Made by a program: the position numbers and the translations under genes
Notes under the pieces: generated by a model
Databases searched by the model: none
The model's input: the letters and a program-made list of their open reading frames with translations, nothing else
Told to the model about the DNA's origin: nothing
Part shown: piece by piece, positions 1-5,989 of the stretch
Numbering within the stretch: position 1 is the first letter of the stretch
Layout of the letters: each line of letters begins with the position of its first letter
Origin: a virus
IMG/VR virus record: IMGVR_UViG_3300010413_000104
Location: 1 to 34,556 of that record
Strand: one strand, 5' to 3'
Length of the DNA stretch: 34,556 nucleotides

Positions 1-49
1 GTCTTGGTGCCTGCCCCCCCAGGGATTTGATCCCCCATCCCCATCCTGA

Positions 50-415
50 TCATCTGCCTGCCCCCGTTTCCCTTAATGTCTTGGCACTATGACAAGATTT
101 GCATAATGCCTGCAAATTATCTGGGTGATCACTGCCACCCCTGGCCCTGGGGATCTTATGATCCACTTCTGTGGCCTGGATCACTTGCTGTGGGTGCCTG
201 CCGTCTGGATCCTCACAGATGGGGTGCCTGGTCAGGAAATGGGCCCTGGCCTTCTGCCATCTGTAATTATATCCACGCTTTGCAGCAGATCCCCTGGCTG
301 CATCATATTCAGCCAGGTGCCCCTGGCATAGGCCACTGGATCCCTGGGCCTTTTCTGGGCACCCAGGGATCCTGCACAACCGTCTGGCTCTATATGGCAC
401 TGGATCCCCCCCCAT
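50..415 (-). CDS. HNH endonuclease, terminase-associated
   Basis: A 121-residue HNH nuclease. A Cys/His zinc-binding part (C-x4-C near residues 14-19, then C-x2-H) precedes the core, which reads EVDHKIPRARGG, then D-N-L-Q, then CKSCHSAKT. These give the His of the first strand, the conserved Asn and the CxxCH zinc knuckle. HNH proteins of this kind sit beside terminase genes in HK97-like phages and assist cos or terminase cleavage. Its ATG overlaps the endolysin stop by one base (TAATG), so it is translationally coupled to the lysis genes. TerS lies at the other end of the window, so this gene is probably just upstream of TerS on the closed map. The core is unmistakable; the packaging role is inferred from position. 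Confidence 0.9.
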   Translation of the reverse strand: MGGDPVPYRARRLCRIPGCPEKAQGSSGLCQGHLAEYDAARGSAAKRGYNYRWQKARAHFLTRHPICEDPDGRHPQQVIQATEVDHKIPRARGGSDHPDNLQALCKSCHSAKTLRETGAGR

Positions 416-1431
416 TAATCAGCAGGGCCTGGATCCACCAGCTGCAGATTTACATCCTGGCCATATTGCACATTGCACCAGGCCAGCTGGTGCCCATATC
501 GGATGGCCACCCAGGAATCATTTCCACCTACATCCAGGGCCTGCACCACATCCCCAGCATTCAGGGATCCCAGCCTGCTGAATGATGTGCCTGGGCCAGT
601 TCTGATGTTAAGGCCATCCTGCAGCACCTGGAAATATAGGCCCTGACCAGGATCTGGATCTGGTGGCAGATCCCCACCCCAATTTTCTGAAATCCATAAA
701 TGCATTTCAGATATATTGCCAATCTCCCATCTATCCCAATCCACTGCATAAGATTGGCAGCTGCCAGGGAATGGTGCCTTTTTATCAGCTGTTTGGTGCA
801 ATACCACCCGCGATTCTTCCACACCATCTGGCAGGGTGGGTGGCCCTGGGTGTTCTCTGACCCTATCATATAAATATTGGGCCAGGTGCCACCATACTGC
901 ATTAAGCTGGGATTGATCCCAATAGGGCACCAGCCATTTTTCTATCAGATCTTTCCTCGAATAAATTATAGGGTGGATCCCATCACGTTTTTTAATTTCT
1001 TCCACCATTTCCCAGGTTTTCCCTGCAATCACCCAGGGTGCTGCCCTGTCCAGTTCCAGATCTATAACCCTGGGGATCACATCGATTTCTGGCATAACCC
1101 TATAATGATTGTCTAGCTGCCTGATCACATCCTGATCTGCATAAATAACATGATATCCAGATCTATAATATCCAGGGATTTCCCCAGCTGCATCCCAATT
1201 AGATTGGAAAAATGGATCCACATATCCCCAGGAAATGGTGGCCCTGGCAATCATCCCCAGCACCCCATTCTGGTGGGCCACCATATGATCCACCATTCCC
1301 TGGTATCTTGAAATATCCCACCATAATGGCCTTTCCAGGCCCACAGGATTTTCCCAGGCTGCCAGTGTAAACTGAATGGCCCTGATCACTGCAGCTGGCA
1401 TTCTATCCAGCACATTCACATTATTCGCCAT
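415..1431 (-). CDS. Endolysin: GH25 muramidase with C-terminal SH3 domain
   Basis: Peptidoglycan-degrading lysin of about 338 residues. The GH25 (Chalaropsis lysozyme) barrel shows the N-terminal WWDISRYQG with its conserved Asp and the catalytic DxE in VIDLELD (about residues 124-126). A Pro/Asp-rich linker (PPDPDPGQG) leads to a bacterial SH3-like cell-wall binding domain with the usual LNIRTGPGTSF signature. No signal peptide is seen, so export should depend on the holin upstream. The open frame extends to 1470, but the ATG at 1431 is preceded by AGAAAGGG at good spacing and overlaps the preceding stop by 11 bases, so I chose it. A GH25-SH3 lysin is usual for phages of monoderm-type hosts. 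Confidence 0.93.
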   Translation of the reverse strand: MANNVNVLDRMPAAVIRAIQFTLAAWENPVGLERPLWWDISRYQGMVDHMVAHQNGVLGMIARATISWGYVDPFFQSNWDAAGEIPGYYRSGYHVIYADQDVIRQLDNHYRVMPEIDVIPRVIDLELDRAAPWVIAGKTWEMVEEIKKRDGIHPIIYSRKDLIEKWLVPYWDQSQLNAVWWHLAQYLYDRVREHPGPPTLPDGVEESRVVLHQTADKKAPFPGSCQSYAVDWDRWEIGNISEMHLWISENWGGDLPPDPDPGQGLYFQVLQDGLNIRTGPGTSFSRLGSLNAGDVVQALDVGGNDSWVAIRYGHQLAWCNVQYGQDVNLQLVDPGPAD

Positions 1432-1855
1432 CTGTTTCCCTTTCTTCTGAATCATCTGCTGCCAGGCCATTTTTTTCCTGCAGTTCCTTGATCTGTGCCT
1501 TTAATTTGGCATTTTCATCCTGCAGCTGTTTAATCTGGCCCCTTAATTGGTTTTCTGTGGCTGCCCTATCCAGCTTGATTTCATCCAGTTCCTGGTGCAT
1601 TGCCACCATAGCCGCCAGGTGCTGCTGCTTATAATCAGTTAATTCCTGCTGCAGCTTATCATTAAGTGATCTTAACCTGGTGTTTTCCTCTTGTAATTCA
1701 TCGATTGTGATTCTAAGGTGATCCAGTTCTGTTTTCTTTGCTGCCTGGGCTGCATCTGCCCTGCCTTTCAGGGCACTGGCCACAGCCACCACCAGGGCTG
1801 TGATGGCAGTGATCACTGTGGCCCAGCCTGCTGGATCCATCTGGGTTAAATCCAT
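1421..1855 (-). CDS. Membrane-anchored coiled-coil protein of the lysis cassette
   Basis: One N-terminal transmembrane segment (about residues 10-30, ATVITAITALVVAVASAL) is followed by about 100 residues of heptad-rich coiled coil (IDELQEENTRLRSLNDKL and further repeats) and an acidic tail. It lies between holin and endolysin, so it may be a second holin, an antiholin or a lysis accessory protein; sequence alone does not decide. The ATG at 1855 directly follows the holin stop (TAAAATG), indicating coupling. A longer start at 1885 with AAGGTG upstream would overlap the holin by 29 bases and is the alternative. Confidence 0.75.
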   Translation of the reverse strand: MDLTQMDPAGWATVITAITALVVAVASALKGRADAAQAAKKTELDHLRITIDELQEENTRLRSLNDKLQQELTDYKQQHLAAMVAMHQELDEIKLDRAATENQLRGQIKQLQDENAKLKAQIKELQEKNGLAADDSEERETDGE

Positions 1856-1856
1856 T

Positions 1857-2198
1857 TTACTGTGGTTTTTTCTGGGCCCTGGCAAGCACCTTGCTTAATG
1901 CATCCAGGCCTGTTTCATATAATGCACTGGCCAGCACCCCCAGCCCCAGGCCATAAACAATTATGCTGAATATATAACCAGCTGTGGCCAGTCCACCAGC
2001 AGCTGGCAGTGGGGTGGTGAATAGCATATAAGCACCACCCAGCAGCACCCCTGTGATCATGCTGCTGATATATTGGGCCCTGCCCTGCAAATTAAAGGCC
2101 TTGCCATACCACCACACCAGGCCCACCACCACTGCAGTGATGGGCACCCCATTCACAGCTGCTTCCAAATATATTGATAGATCAAAATTTTCTAGCAT
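1857..2198 (-). CDS. Putative holin, three membrane segments
   Basis: A 113-residue protein with three predicted membrane helices: about 16-34 (VPITAVVVGLVWWYGKAF), 43-62 (ISSMITGVLLGGAYMLF) and 73-97 (YIFSIIVYGLGLGVLASAL). A short basic tail follows (ARAQKKPQ). Size, topology and position directly ahead of the GH25 endolysin fit a holin that opens the membrane for the lysin. It has a strong ribosome site (GGAAAGGGAAAAAA before ATG). It is the first gene after a 258-base regulatory gap with a promoter, so it probably heads the late transcript. The family assignment rests on topology and context only. Confidence 0.75.
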   Translation of the reverse strand: MLENFDLSIYLEAAVNGVPITAVVVGLVWWYGKAFNLQGRAQYISSMITGVLLGGAYMLFTTPLPAAGGLATAGYIFSIIVYGLGLGVLASALYETGLDALSKVLARAQKKPQ

Positions 2199-2222
2199 TT
2201 TTTTCCCTTTCCTGAAAATGGC

Positions 2223-2249
2223 GCTGGCCAGGATCTGATCCTGGCCAGC
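2223..2249 (-). terminator. 13-bp inverted repeat before the holin
   Basis: A perfect inverted repeat: 13-base arms GCTGGCCAGGATC and its complement, separated by one base (2236). On the minus strand it is followed by GCGCCATTTTCAGG, a short T run only, then the holin ribosome site. It could be a weak terminator or attenuator ahead of lysis, or a protein-binding palindrome. Confidence 0.4.
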
Positions 2250-2350
2250 TGGCTGATTAACAGATCCTGTTAAAATTTTACCCCTCAGATCTGGCTGCTG
2301 CCATATGTCATTAATTACAATTTCTTAATCATTAATGTGATTTCCACATC

Positions 2351-2378
2351 CCTTTCTGCAAAGTATATTGTATAAACT
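2351..2378. other. dif-like site, candidate Xer/integrase attachment site
   Basis: On the plus strand an 11-base left arm CCTTTCTGCAA, a 6-base centre AGTATA and an 11-base right arm TTGTATAAACT match the Bacillus subtilis dif site at about 7/11, 4/6 and 9/11 positions (20 of 28). The phage encodes a tyrosine recombinase at 5990-6985, so a dif-like attP is plausible. The region is AT-rich, chance similarity is possible, and the site is 3.6 kb from the recombinase gene. Confidence 0.35.
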
Positions 2379-2384
2379 TTTCAC

Positions 2385-2410
2385 CTCGTCGATGCCGGCA
2401 GCTCGTCGAT
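2385..2410. repeat. CTCGTCGAT direct repeats around GCCGGC
   Basis: Two exact copies of CTCGTCGAT (2385-2393, 2402-2410) start 17 bases apart, with the palindrome TGCCGGCA between them. CpG is almost absent elsewhere but dense here, so the sequence is probably under selection. Lying just downstream of the predicted late start point, it looks like an operator. Next to the dif-like site, it could instead be a recombination accessory sequence. Confidence 0.5.
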
Positions 2411-2424
2411 TTACGCATAAAAGT

Positions 2425-2452
2425 ATTGTACAAATGCATAAATTATTGTAAA
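2425..2452 (-). promoter_or_regulatory. Predicted sigma-70-type promoter for lysis/late genes
   Basis: On the minus strand TTTACA (2447-2452) is followed after 16 bases by TACAAT (2425-2430). Each hexamer matches the bacterial -35 or -10 consensus at 5 of 6 positions. Transcription would start near 2418 and run through the CTCGTCGAT repeats into the holin. The -35 box lies 5 bases beyond the stop of the gene at 2457. Confidence 0.5.
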
Positions 2453-2456
2453 TCAT

Positions 2457-2867
2457 TCATGATTCCCATTCCAGGGCCCTGATGGCAATATCTATTAATT
2501 CCCTATGCATTGCCCTGATTATCGTGTAATTAAGATTCCCATCACCCCAGGTGGCAATTTCCCACAGGGCCTGGAAATAATTCCTGTGCTGCCTGATCAC
2601 CGTTTTAAACCAGCCAGGCGCCAGGCTGCTGGGGATCACCCCATCACCATTACATCGATCACAGCCACCAGATCCCACATCCCTGGCTGCAGTATTTGCA
2701 CCCTCGCAAGCTGGGCACACTTCCCACATTTCCCCAGGGCCCACTGGCAGATCTGGAAGGCCACCAGGTGGATCTGGATCTGGATCCACCTGGTGCTGTT
2801 TTTCTGGCAGATCTGGAAACATTCCCAACTGCACTGCAGCTGGGTGATCCTGGTCAGTTTTCGCCAT
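2457..2867 (-). CDS. Zinc-finger protein with QLGMF clamp-binding-like motif
   Basis: A 136-residue protein with a DnaJ-like zinc motif (CPACEG, then CDRCNGDG, about residues 52-78), an acidic Pro-rich N-terminal half (VDPDPDPPGG) and a helical C-terminal half. Residues 13-17 read QLGMF, resembling the bacterial sliding-clamp binding pentapeptide QLxLF. The frame extends to 2927, but the ATG at 2867 overlaps the preceding gene by only 14 bases and is the more likely start. It is the last gene of the early operon, next to two winged-helix replication-type genes. A replication accessory role is inferred; no specific family is recognised. Confidence 0.7.
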   Translation of the reverse strand: MAKTDQDHPAAVQLGMFPDLPEKQHQVDPDPDPPGGLPDLPVGPGEMWEVCPACEGANTAARDVGSGGCDRCNGDGVIPSSLAPGWFKTVIRQHRNYFQALWEIATWGDGNLNYTIIRAMHRELIDIAIRALEWES

Positions 2868-3141
2868 AATCATCTGCCATTTCATCTGGCAGGATCTGGA
2901 TCCATTCTGGTGGGTGCCAGCTGGCACCTACCAGCAGCACATCCCCACCTGGATAAACTTTCAGGATCCCCATTTTTTCTAGTGTTCTCAAGTGTACTGA
3001 TACTGTTGATTTGCTCTTGAGGCCAGCAGCAGCTGCAATGGTGCTTAATGGTGGTGTTTTCCCATTCCAAACATATTTATATTGTGCAATGAATAACAGT
3101 ATTTTATATTTACTGCTTTCTTTGGGTGGTAAATTTTCCAT
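2854..3141 (-). CDS. Small winged-helix DNA-binding protein (LexA-N-like)
   Basis: A 95-residue protein made almost wholly of one winged helix-turn-helix: TPPLSTIAAAAGLKSKSTVSVH followed in sequence by LRTLEKMGILKV matches the LexA N-terminal/MarR-like pattern. There is no LexA peptidase domain, so it cannot self-cleave. The ribosome site GAAAGGATGG is good. It lies 12 bases after the putative replication initiator and is a candidate transcription regulator of the early or late promoter. No other obvious CI-like repressor is present, so it is a plausible lysogeny or late switch; that is inference. Confidence 0.75.
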   Translation of the reverse strand: MENLPPKESSKYKILLFIAQYKYVWNGKTPPLSTIAAAAGLKSKSTVSVHLRTLEKMGILKVYPGGDVLLVGASWHPPEWIQILPDEMADDYGEN

Positions 3142-3153
3142 CGATCCATCCTT

Positions 3154-3780
3154 TCAATTCTCATAATATTCTGCATATTCACCAGATGTATATTTTTTGT
3201 AATTTTCCCCAGCTGGTGGATCATCCCCAGATCTGATGGCCCACACCAGCAGGCCTGGGGTGTATCTTTCTTTTTTTGTTTGCTTAAGGTGTTTTTCCCA
3301 GCTTTCCACCAGTTCCTGGGTGATATGATCCAGGGCTGCCAGCTGGCCCCTGGTGGGCTCATAAATCCCTGCTGCTGCCAGGGCTGCCATCACACCTGGA
3401 TCCAGATCTGGATCTGCAGCTGGTGCAATGTCGGATTTTTTCCGATCTGTTAATAGGTTTTCATTATCTATAGAATCTATAGAATCAGAATCTATTAAGT
3501 AATTAACGTCAGAGTCGGAAATTCTCCGACTCTGATCATCCTGCAGCCAGGCTGGAAACATGGTTAACTGCACACCTTCCACTGTGCCCCAGCCTGCTGG
3601 TTTCCTATCCACCAGCCCCAGCTGCTGCAGCACATCCAGCCCCCTGGCAATAGTCTTATCACTGTATCCGCTTTCTATTTCCAGGGCCCTATTTGTTAAC
3701 CTGCCCTGGCTGGTGCCCAGAATGATCAGCAGCAGGGCTGGTGCCCCTTTCAGTGATCTATATAACAGGGTGTGATTCAT
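3154..3780 (-). CDS. Replication initiator-like protein (lambda O / DnaD-like layout)
   Basis: A 208-residue protein. An N-terminal winged helix (about 1-65; LTNRALEIESGYSDKTIARG) precedes an acidic, Ser/Asp-rich linker (about 80-130; DSDSIDSIDNE) and a helical C-terminal domain containing YTPGLLVWAIRSGD, a pattern seen in phage replisome-organiser proteins. Residues 71-75 are QLTMF, a possible sliding-clamp binding motif. The linker DNA holds paired TCGGA-N5-TCCGA palindromes and tandem TCTATAGAA repeats, as lambda carries its origin inside gene O. ATGA overlap (3777-3780) couples it to the upstream gene. No helicase or polymerase gene is present, so the phage should rely on the host replisome. 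Confidence 0.7.
   Translation of the reverse strand: MNHTLLYRSLKGAPALLLIILGTSQGRLTNRALEIESGYSDKTIARGLDVLQQLGLVDRKPAGWGTVEGVQLTMFPAWLQDDQSRRISDSDVNYLIDSDSIDSIDNENLLTDRKKSDIAPAADPDLDPGVMAALAAAGIYEPTRGQLAALDHITQELVESWEKHLKQTKKERYTPGLLVWAIRSGDDPPAGENYKKYTSGEYAEYYEN
3431..3535. other. Candidate replication origin inside the initiator gene
   Basis: Two inverted repeats of identical form TCGGA-N5-TCCGA occur at 3431-3445 and 3515-3529, exactly 84 bases apart, about eight helical turns. The second extends to an 11-base stem (3509-3519 with 3525-3535). Between them is an AT-rich stretch with tandem 9-mers TCTATAGAA (3467-3475, 3476-3484) and the related TCTATTAAG (3491-3499). This matches the architecture of initiator-gene origins: binding sites next to an AT-rich unwinding region. 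It is a structural inference. Confidence 0.5.
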
Positions 3781-4031
3781 GCTGGCACCTGGTCACTGCC
3801 ATTAATGGCATTCTGATCAGCCAGCACCAGCTGGCCATTATTTTCCCTGGCACCACTGACCAGAATCACCAGAATGTGATCCCCAGGATCCCTGGCTGGG
3901 TGCCAATCATTTCCAGTGGTATTTTTAATCAGAATGTGCCAGCCTGCAGCCTGGATTTCAGACACTGCAGCCTGCAGGATTTCCAGGGCCTGGCCCTTGC
4001 TAAGTTTTGATTTTTGATCTGTTTTGCTCAT
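3777..4031 (-). CDS. Small protein of unknown function
   Basis: An 84-residue protein: basic N-terminus (SKTDQKSKLSK), a predicted helix (GQALEILQAAVSEIQAAG), then strand-rich segments (WHILIKN, HILVILVSGA). No family is recognised. A clear ribosome site (AGAAAGG) precedes the ATG. Its stop overlaps the initiator start (ATGA), so it belongs to the replication operon. The upstream small gene at 4000-4173 runs into its first 32 bases in another frame. Confidence 0.7.
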   Translation of the reverse strand: MSKTDQKSKLSKGQALEILQAAVSEIQAAGWHILIKNTTGNDWHPARDPGDHILVILVSGARENNGQLVLADQNAINGSDQVPA

Positions 4032-4173
4032 ATTGTGCCTTTCTTTCTTTGCTCAGATTCTCGAATTTTCCACCATATCTGGAAATTCTGGATTTTCCAC
4101 TGCCTTTTCTCCACTGCCAGTATTTTCCACCACCTGTGATTTCTACGCGCCAGCCAGTGGGTTTTAATGGCAT
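4000..4173 (-). CDS. 57-residue basic protein
   Basis: A short gene filling most of the gap between the genes at 4031 and 4230. It reads M-P-L-K-P-T-G-W-R-V-E-I-T, then GGGKYWQWRKGSGKSRIS, then RYGGKFENLSKERKAQYEQN. The aromatic and basic strand pattern (KYWQWR, SRISRYGGK) resembles small phage and plasmid proteins with a YxYxRY..GK core, suggesting nucleic-acid binding. The ribosome site is weak (GCAGG five bases before ATG). It overlaps the next gene by 32 bases. The amino-acid pattern looks coding; function is unknown. Confidence 0.55.
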   Translation of the reverse strand: MPLKPTGWRVEITGGGKYWQWRKGSGKSRISRYGGKFENLSKERKAQYEQNRSKIKT

Positions 4174-4243
4174 TGTGCCTGCATTATTAATGGCATTCAG
4201 ATCCCAATTAATGGCACTTGTGGGGATCCCTATAGATCCCCAC
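4174..4243 (-). terminator. Stem-loop at the end of the four-helix membrane protein gene
   Basis: A 9-bp perfect stem (GTGGGGATC at 4220-4228 with its complement at 4235-4243, loop CCTATA) overlaps the stop codon of the gene ending at 4230. No T-run follows, so it may be an RNA-stability hairpin or attenuator. The remaining bases (4174-4219) contain three ATTAATGGCA-like words and no gene. Confidence 0.35.
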
Positions 4244-4898
4244 TTGTAGGGTTTAAATTGATTTTTTCCTCAGTGTGACCATTAGATCTGTTTTGTTTTT
4301 TGGTGCCAGTATTAATGGCAGCTGGGGTGGCCTGGGTGCCAGTAATTAATGGCAATGCTGCTGGGTGCCAATCTTCTGCAATGTCGGCAGTGATTTCCTT
4401 TTTTCTGGCTGCCACTAGATTCCGCTTATGATCTGTTAAATATCTGATGGCCATCTCATCAGCCTCGAAATCCAGCATTTTCCTGGCCCTCTGTTTTTTC
4501 AGATCTGCATCATTGCTTAAGTACATCATTGCACCAGCCACATTTGCTGCCACTATTAATGGCAGGCCATAAATCAGGGCCTGCCCCAGCCACATGGGCA
4601 CCTGATAATTAACCACTGTTTGCCTTAAGATCATATCAGCCACCCCAGCACCTATGCTGGCCACGAAATCCACCCACATCAGGGTGGTGGCTATATATAG
4701 CTGGAAATATGTGGTGATGTATCTCATACTGATTTCATGCCACATAAACAGGCCCACTTCTGTTGCAAATAAAAACAGAATGGCCAGCCAGAATGTGCCA
4801 TCATTATCTGGCAGAGTCTGGGTGATGAAATCCCAGGTGCGCCAGCCTGTGTAAACCAGCATTAAAATAATATATCCACGTATAAACCACTTAATCAT
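4230..4898 (-). CDS. Four-helix membrane protein with charged cytoplasmic tail
   Basis: About 222 residues. Four predicted membrane helices fall at roughly 5-23, 34-53, 65-88 and 103-124. A long hydrophilic C-terminal region follows, including a helix with KKQRARKMLDFEADEMAIRY and a low-complexity Thr/Asn-rich end. No family is recognised. The reading frame opens at 4919, but the ATG at 4898 has GAGGAAAAA upstream and an 8-base overlap with the preceding stop, so it is preferred. It is one of three adjacent envelope-directed early proteins (4230-5410), a pattern often seen for superinfection exclusion or host-membrane takeover; that role is inferred. Confidence 0.75.
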   Translation of the reverse strand: MIKWFIRGYIILMLVYTGWRTWDFITQTLPDNDGTFWLAILFLFATEVGLFMWHEISMRYITTYFQLYIATTLMWVDFVASIGAGVADMILRQTVVNYQVPMWLGQALIYGLPLIVAANVAGAMMYLSNDADLKKQRARKMLDFEADEMAIRYLTDHKRNLVAARKKEITADIAEDWHPAALPLITGTQATPAAINTGTKKQNRSNGHTEEKINLNPTSGDL

Positions 4899-5097
4899 CA
4901 GATTTTTCCTCGCTTTCATCTTTCCACGTATAAAATAAAATTAAACCCAATAGGGCCACGATCACACCCAGCAGCCAGGCTGCTGGGATCCACCACAGTG
5001 GAATCTGATATAAAAATCGATATTTGATCAGAATCACCAGGGCTGCCATTACTATCCCATACAACATGGGCACCATTATGATCACCAGGGCATTCAT
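4891..5097 (-). CDS. Small two-helix membrane protein
   Basis: A 68-residue protein. Helix one spans about 2-24 (ALVIIMVPMLYGIVMAALVI) and helix two about 34-55 (IPAAWLLGVIVALLGLILF), ending in an acidic tail (DESEEKSDD). The ATG at 5097 is one base after the upstream stop (TGAAATG), indicating coupling. The longer open frame to 5226 would read through the neighbour in another frame and is not credible. Function unknown; it probably works with the secreted and four-helix neighbours. Confidence 0.7.
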   Translation of the reverse strand: MNALVIIMVPMLYGIVMAALVILIKYRFLYQIPLWWIPAAWLLGVIVALLGLILFYTWKDESEEKSDD

Positions 5098-5098
5098 T

Positions 5099-5410
5099 TC
5101 AGCCACCAGGCCCTGGATAGGGATCCACCTGGGTGGGCCCTGGATAGGGATCTGGATCCTGACCAGGCCACCCATTCTGCACTGGTGCTGGTGTGGGCAG
5201 TGGTGACCAGTGGATCCTGCTGGCATTCTGCAGGATCACTGGCAGCTGGATCCCATAGGGATCTGGGCCACCCAGGGCCACTGGCAGCCACACCTGATGG
5301 GCTGCAGATCCAGCTGCTGTGCCTGCCAGCAGCAGCAGCACCAGCAGCACCAGGGCTGCCATCAGATTCCTGGATCTGGTTGATTCTGTTTTCTCATTAA
5401 AGCTGGCCAT
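5099..5410 (-). CDS. Exported or membrane-anchored Pro-rich protein
   Basis: A 103-residue protein with an N-terminal signal or anchor (basic TRSRNL, then MAALVLLVLLLLAGTAAGSA) and a mature part without Cys, ending in a Pro/Asp/Gly-rich tail (QDPDPYPGPTQVDPYPGPGG). It has a strong ribosome site (AGAAAGGATG). A 54-base exact repeat, also found upstream of the gene at 22866, lies just upstream. The PDPYPGP tail is built from repeated GGATCC-like words. Likely exposed outside the membrane; exact role unknown. Confidence 0.72.
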   Translation of the reverse strand: MASFNEKTESTRSRNLMAALVLLVLLLLAGTAAGSAAHQVWLPVALGGPDPYGIQLPVILQNASRIHWSPLPTPAPVQNGWPGQDPDPYPGPTQVDPYPGPGG

Positions 5411-5428
5411 GATTTCATCCTTTCTATA

Positions 5429-5482
5429 TGCAATGATTTTTGTATATCCTCAGCTGCAGATTTCATTTTTCATTGCAGCTGG
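5429..5482. repeat. 54-base exact repeat, copy 1 (intergenic)
   Basis: Identical to 22880-22933. Both copies fill an intergenic gap just upstream of a gene start (5410 and 22866). On the minus strand it contains an inverted repeat CAGCTGCA...TGCAGCTG (15-base loop) and an alternative longer-range pair TGCAATGA...TCATTGCA. Exact conservation across 17 kb outside genes suggests a regulatory DNA or RNA element. Confidence 0.85.
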
Positions 5483-5884
5483 TCAGAATAGCTGCAGCTG
5501 GGGTGGTTTTGGCCCAAATCTTTCCCTGGCAGCTGCCCTGATGGCCACTTTCATTTCCAGCAGGGTGGTGGCCATTGGCACCACTTCTATTTCTATCCAT
5601 TCTTCCACATCATCCCAACTTCTGGCCATATAATAACCACCCGCGCTGTTGGCTGCAGCACATATGGGCCATTTCTGCCCAATTAATTCCTTAATCCTGT
5701 GTCTTAGGGCCCTTTCATTGATCCTGAATCCCATCAGATCCAGGCGCCTTAATATTTCCTCGCGTTTGATTGGGTTTTCCCTGCCCTTATAATCAGCCAG
5801 GATTTTCAGGATCATTTTATCCACCCCATGTGGCAGATCTTCCAGCAGGATCCTATAATCAAATGAATCTTTACTTGTTGACAT
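5483..5884 (-). CDS. Winged-helix protein with C-terminal QLQLF clamp motif
   Basis: A 133-residue protein. Residues 20-75 form a winged-helix-like domain (IKREEILRRLDLMGFRIN, then ERALRHRIKELIGQKW) followed by a beta hairpin (GGYYMARSWDD). A helical tail ends in the last five residues QLQLF, a near-perfect match to the bacterial beta-clamp binding consensus QL(S/D)LF, here fully exposed at the C-terminus. This suggests docking on the host sliding clamp and a role in replication, recombination or clamp-dependent regulation. It lies two genes after the recombinase. Ribosome site AAAGGATT. The domain type is fairly clear; the clamp interaction is inferred. Confidence 0.72.
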   Translation of the reverse strand: MSTSKDSFDYRILLEDLPHGVDKMILKILADYKGRENPIKREEILRRLDLMGFRINERALRHRIKELIGQKWPICAAANSAGGYYMARSWDDVEEWIEIEVVPMATTLLEMKVAIRAAARERFGPKPPQLQLF

Positions 5885-5889
5885 TCTGG

Positions 5890-5988
5890 TTAATCCTTTC
5901 CTTTCTGGTTTTTGCTATCCCTATAATGATCATAGATCACCCAGGAAATTATTAAAATAATTATGATCCAATTCCATACACTAAACAT
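5890..5988 (-). CDS. 32-residue single-pass membrane peptide
   Basis: A very short gene packed between the recombinase stop (5990) and the next start (5884). It reads M-F-S-V-W-N-W, then IIIILIISWVIYDHYRDS, then K-N-Q-K-G-K-D. One transmembrane helix precedes a charged tail. It has the standard ribosome site (AAAGGATCATAAA before ATG), spacers of 1 and 5 bases to its neighbours, and its own 3' end carries the next gene's ribosome site. This fit makes a real gene likely. Such phage micropeptides can act on host membrane enzymes, but the target here is unknown. Confidence 0.7.
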   Translation of the reverse strand: MFSVWNWIIIILIISWVIYDHYRDSKNQKGKD

Positions 5989-5989
5989 T

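Larger units (their letters stand above)
2199..2456 (-). promoter_or_regulatory. Regulatory gap upstream of the lysis module
   Basis: This 258-base stretch without genes separates the early module from the lysis cassette. From right to left it holds a good sigma-70-like promoter (2425-2452), two CpG-bearing direct repeats CTCGTCGAT (2385-2393 and 2402-2410), a dif-like sequence (2351-2378), a small inverted repeat (2257-2263 with 2267-2273) and a 13-bp-stem inverted repeat (2223-2249). No ORF with a ribosome site was found in it. It is the likely start of late transcription, running through lysis and HNH and then, on a closed map, into terminase, head and tail. Confidence 0.6.
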
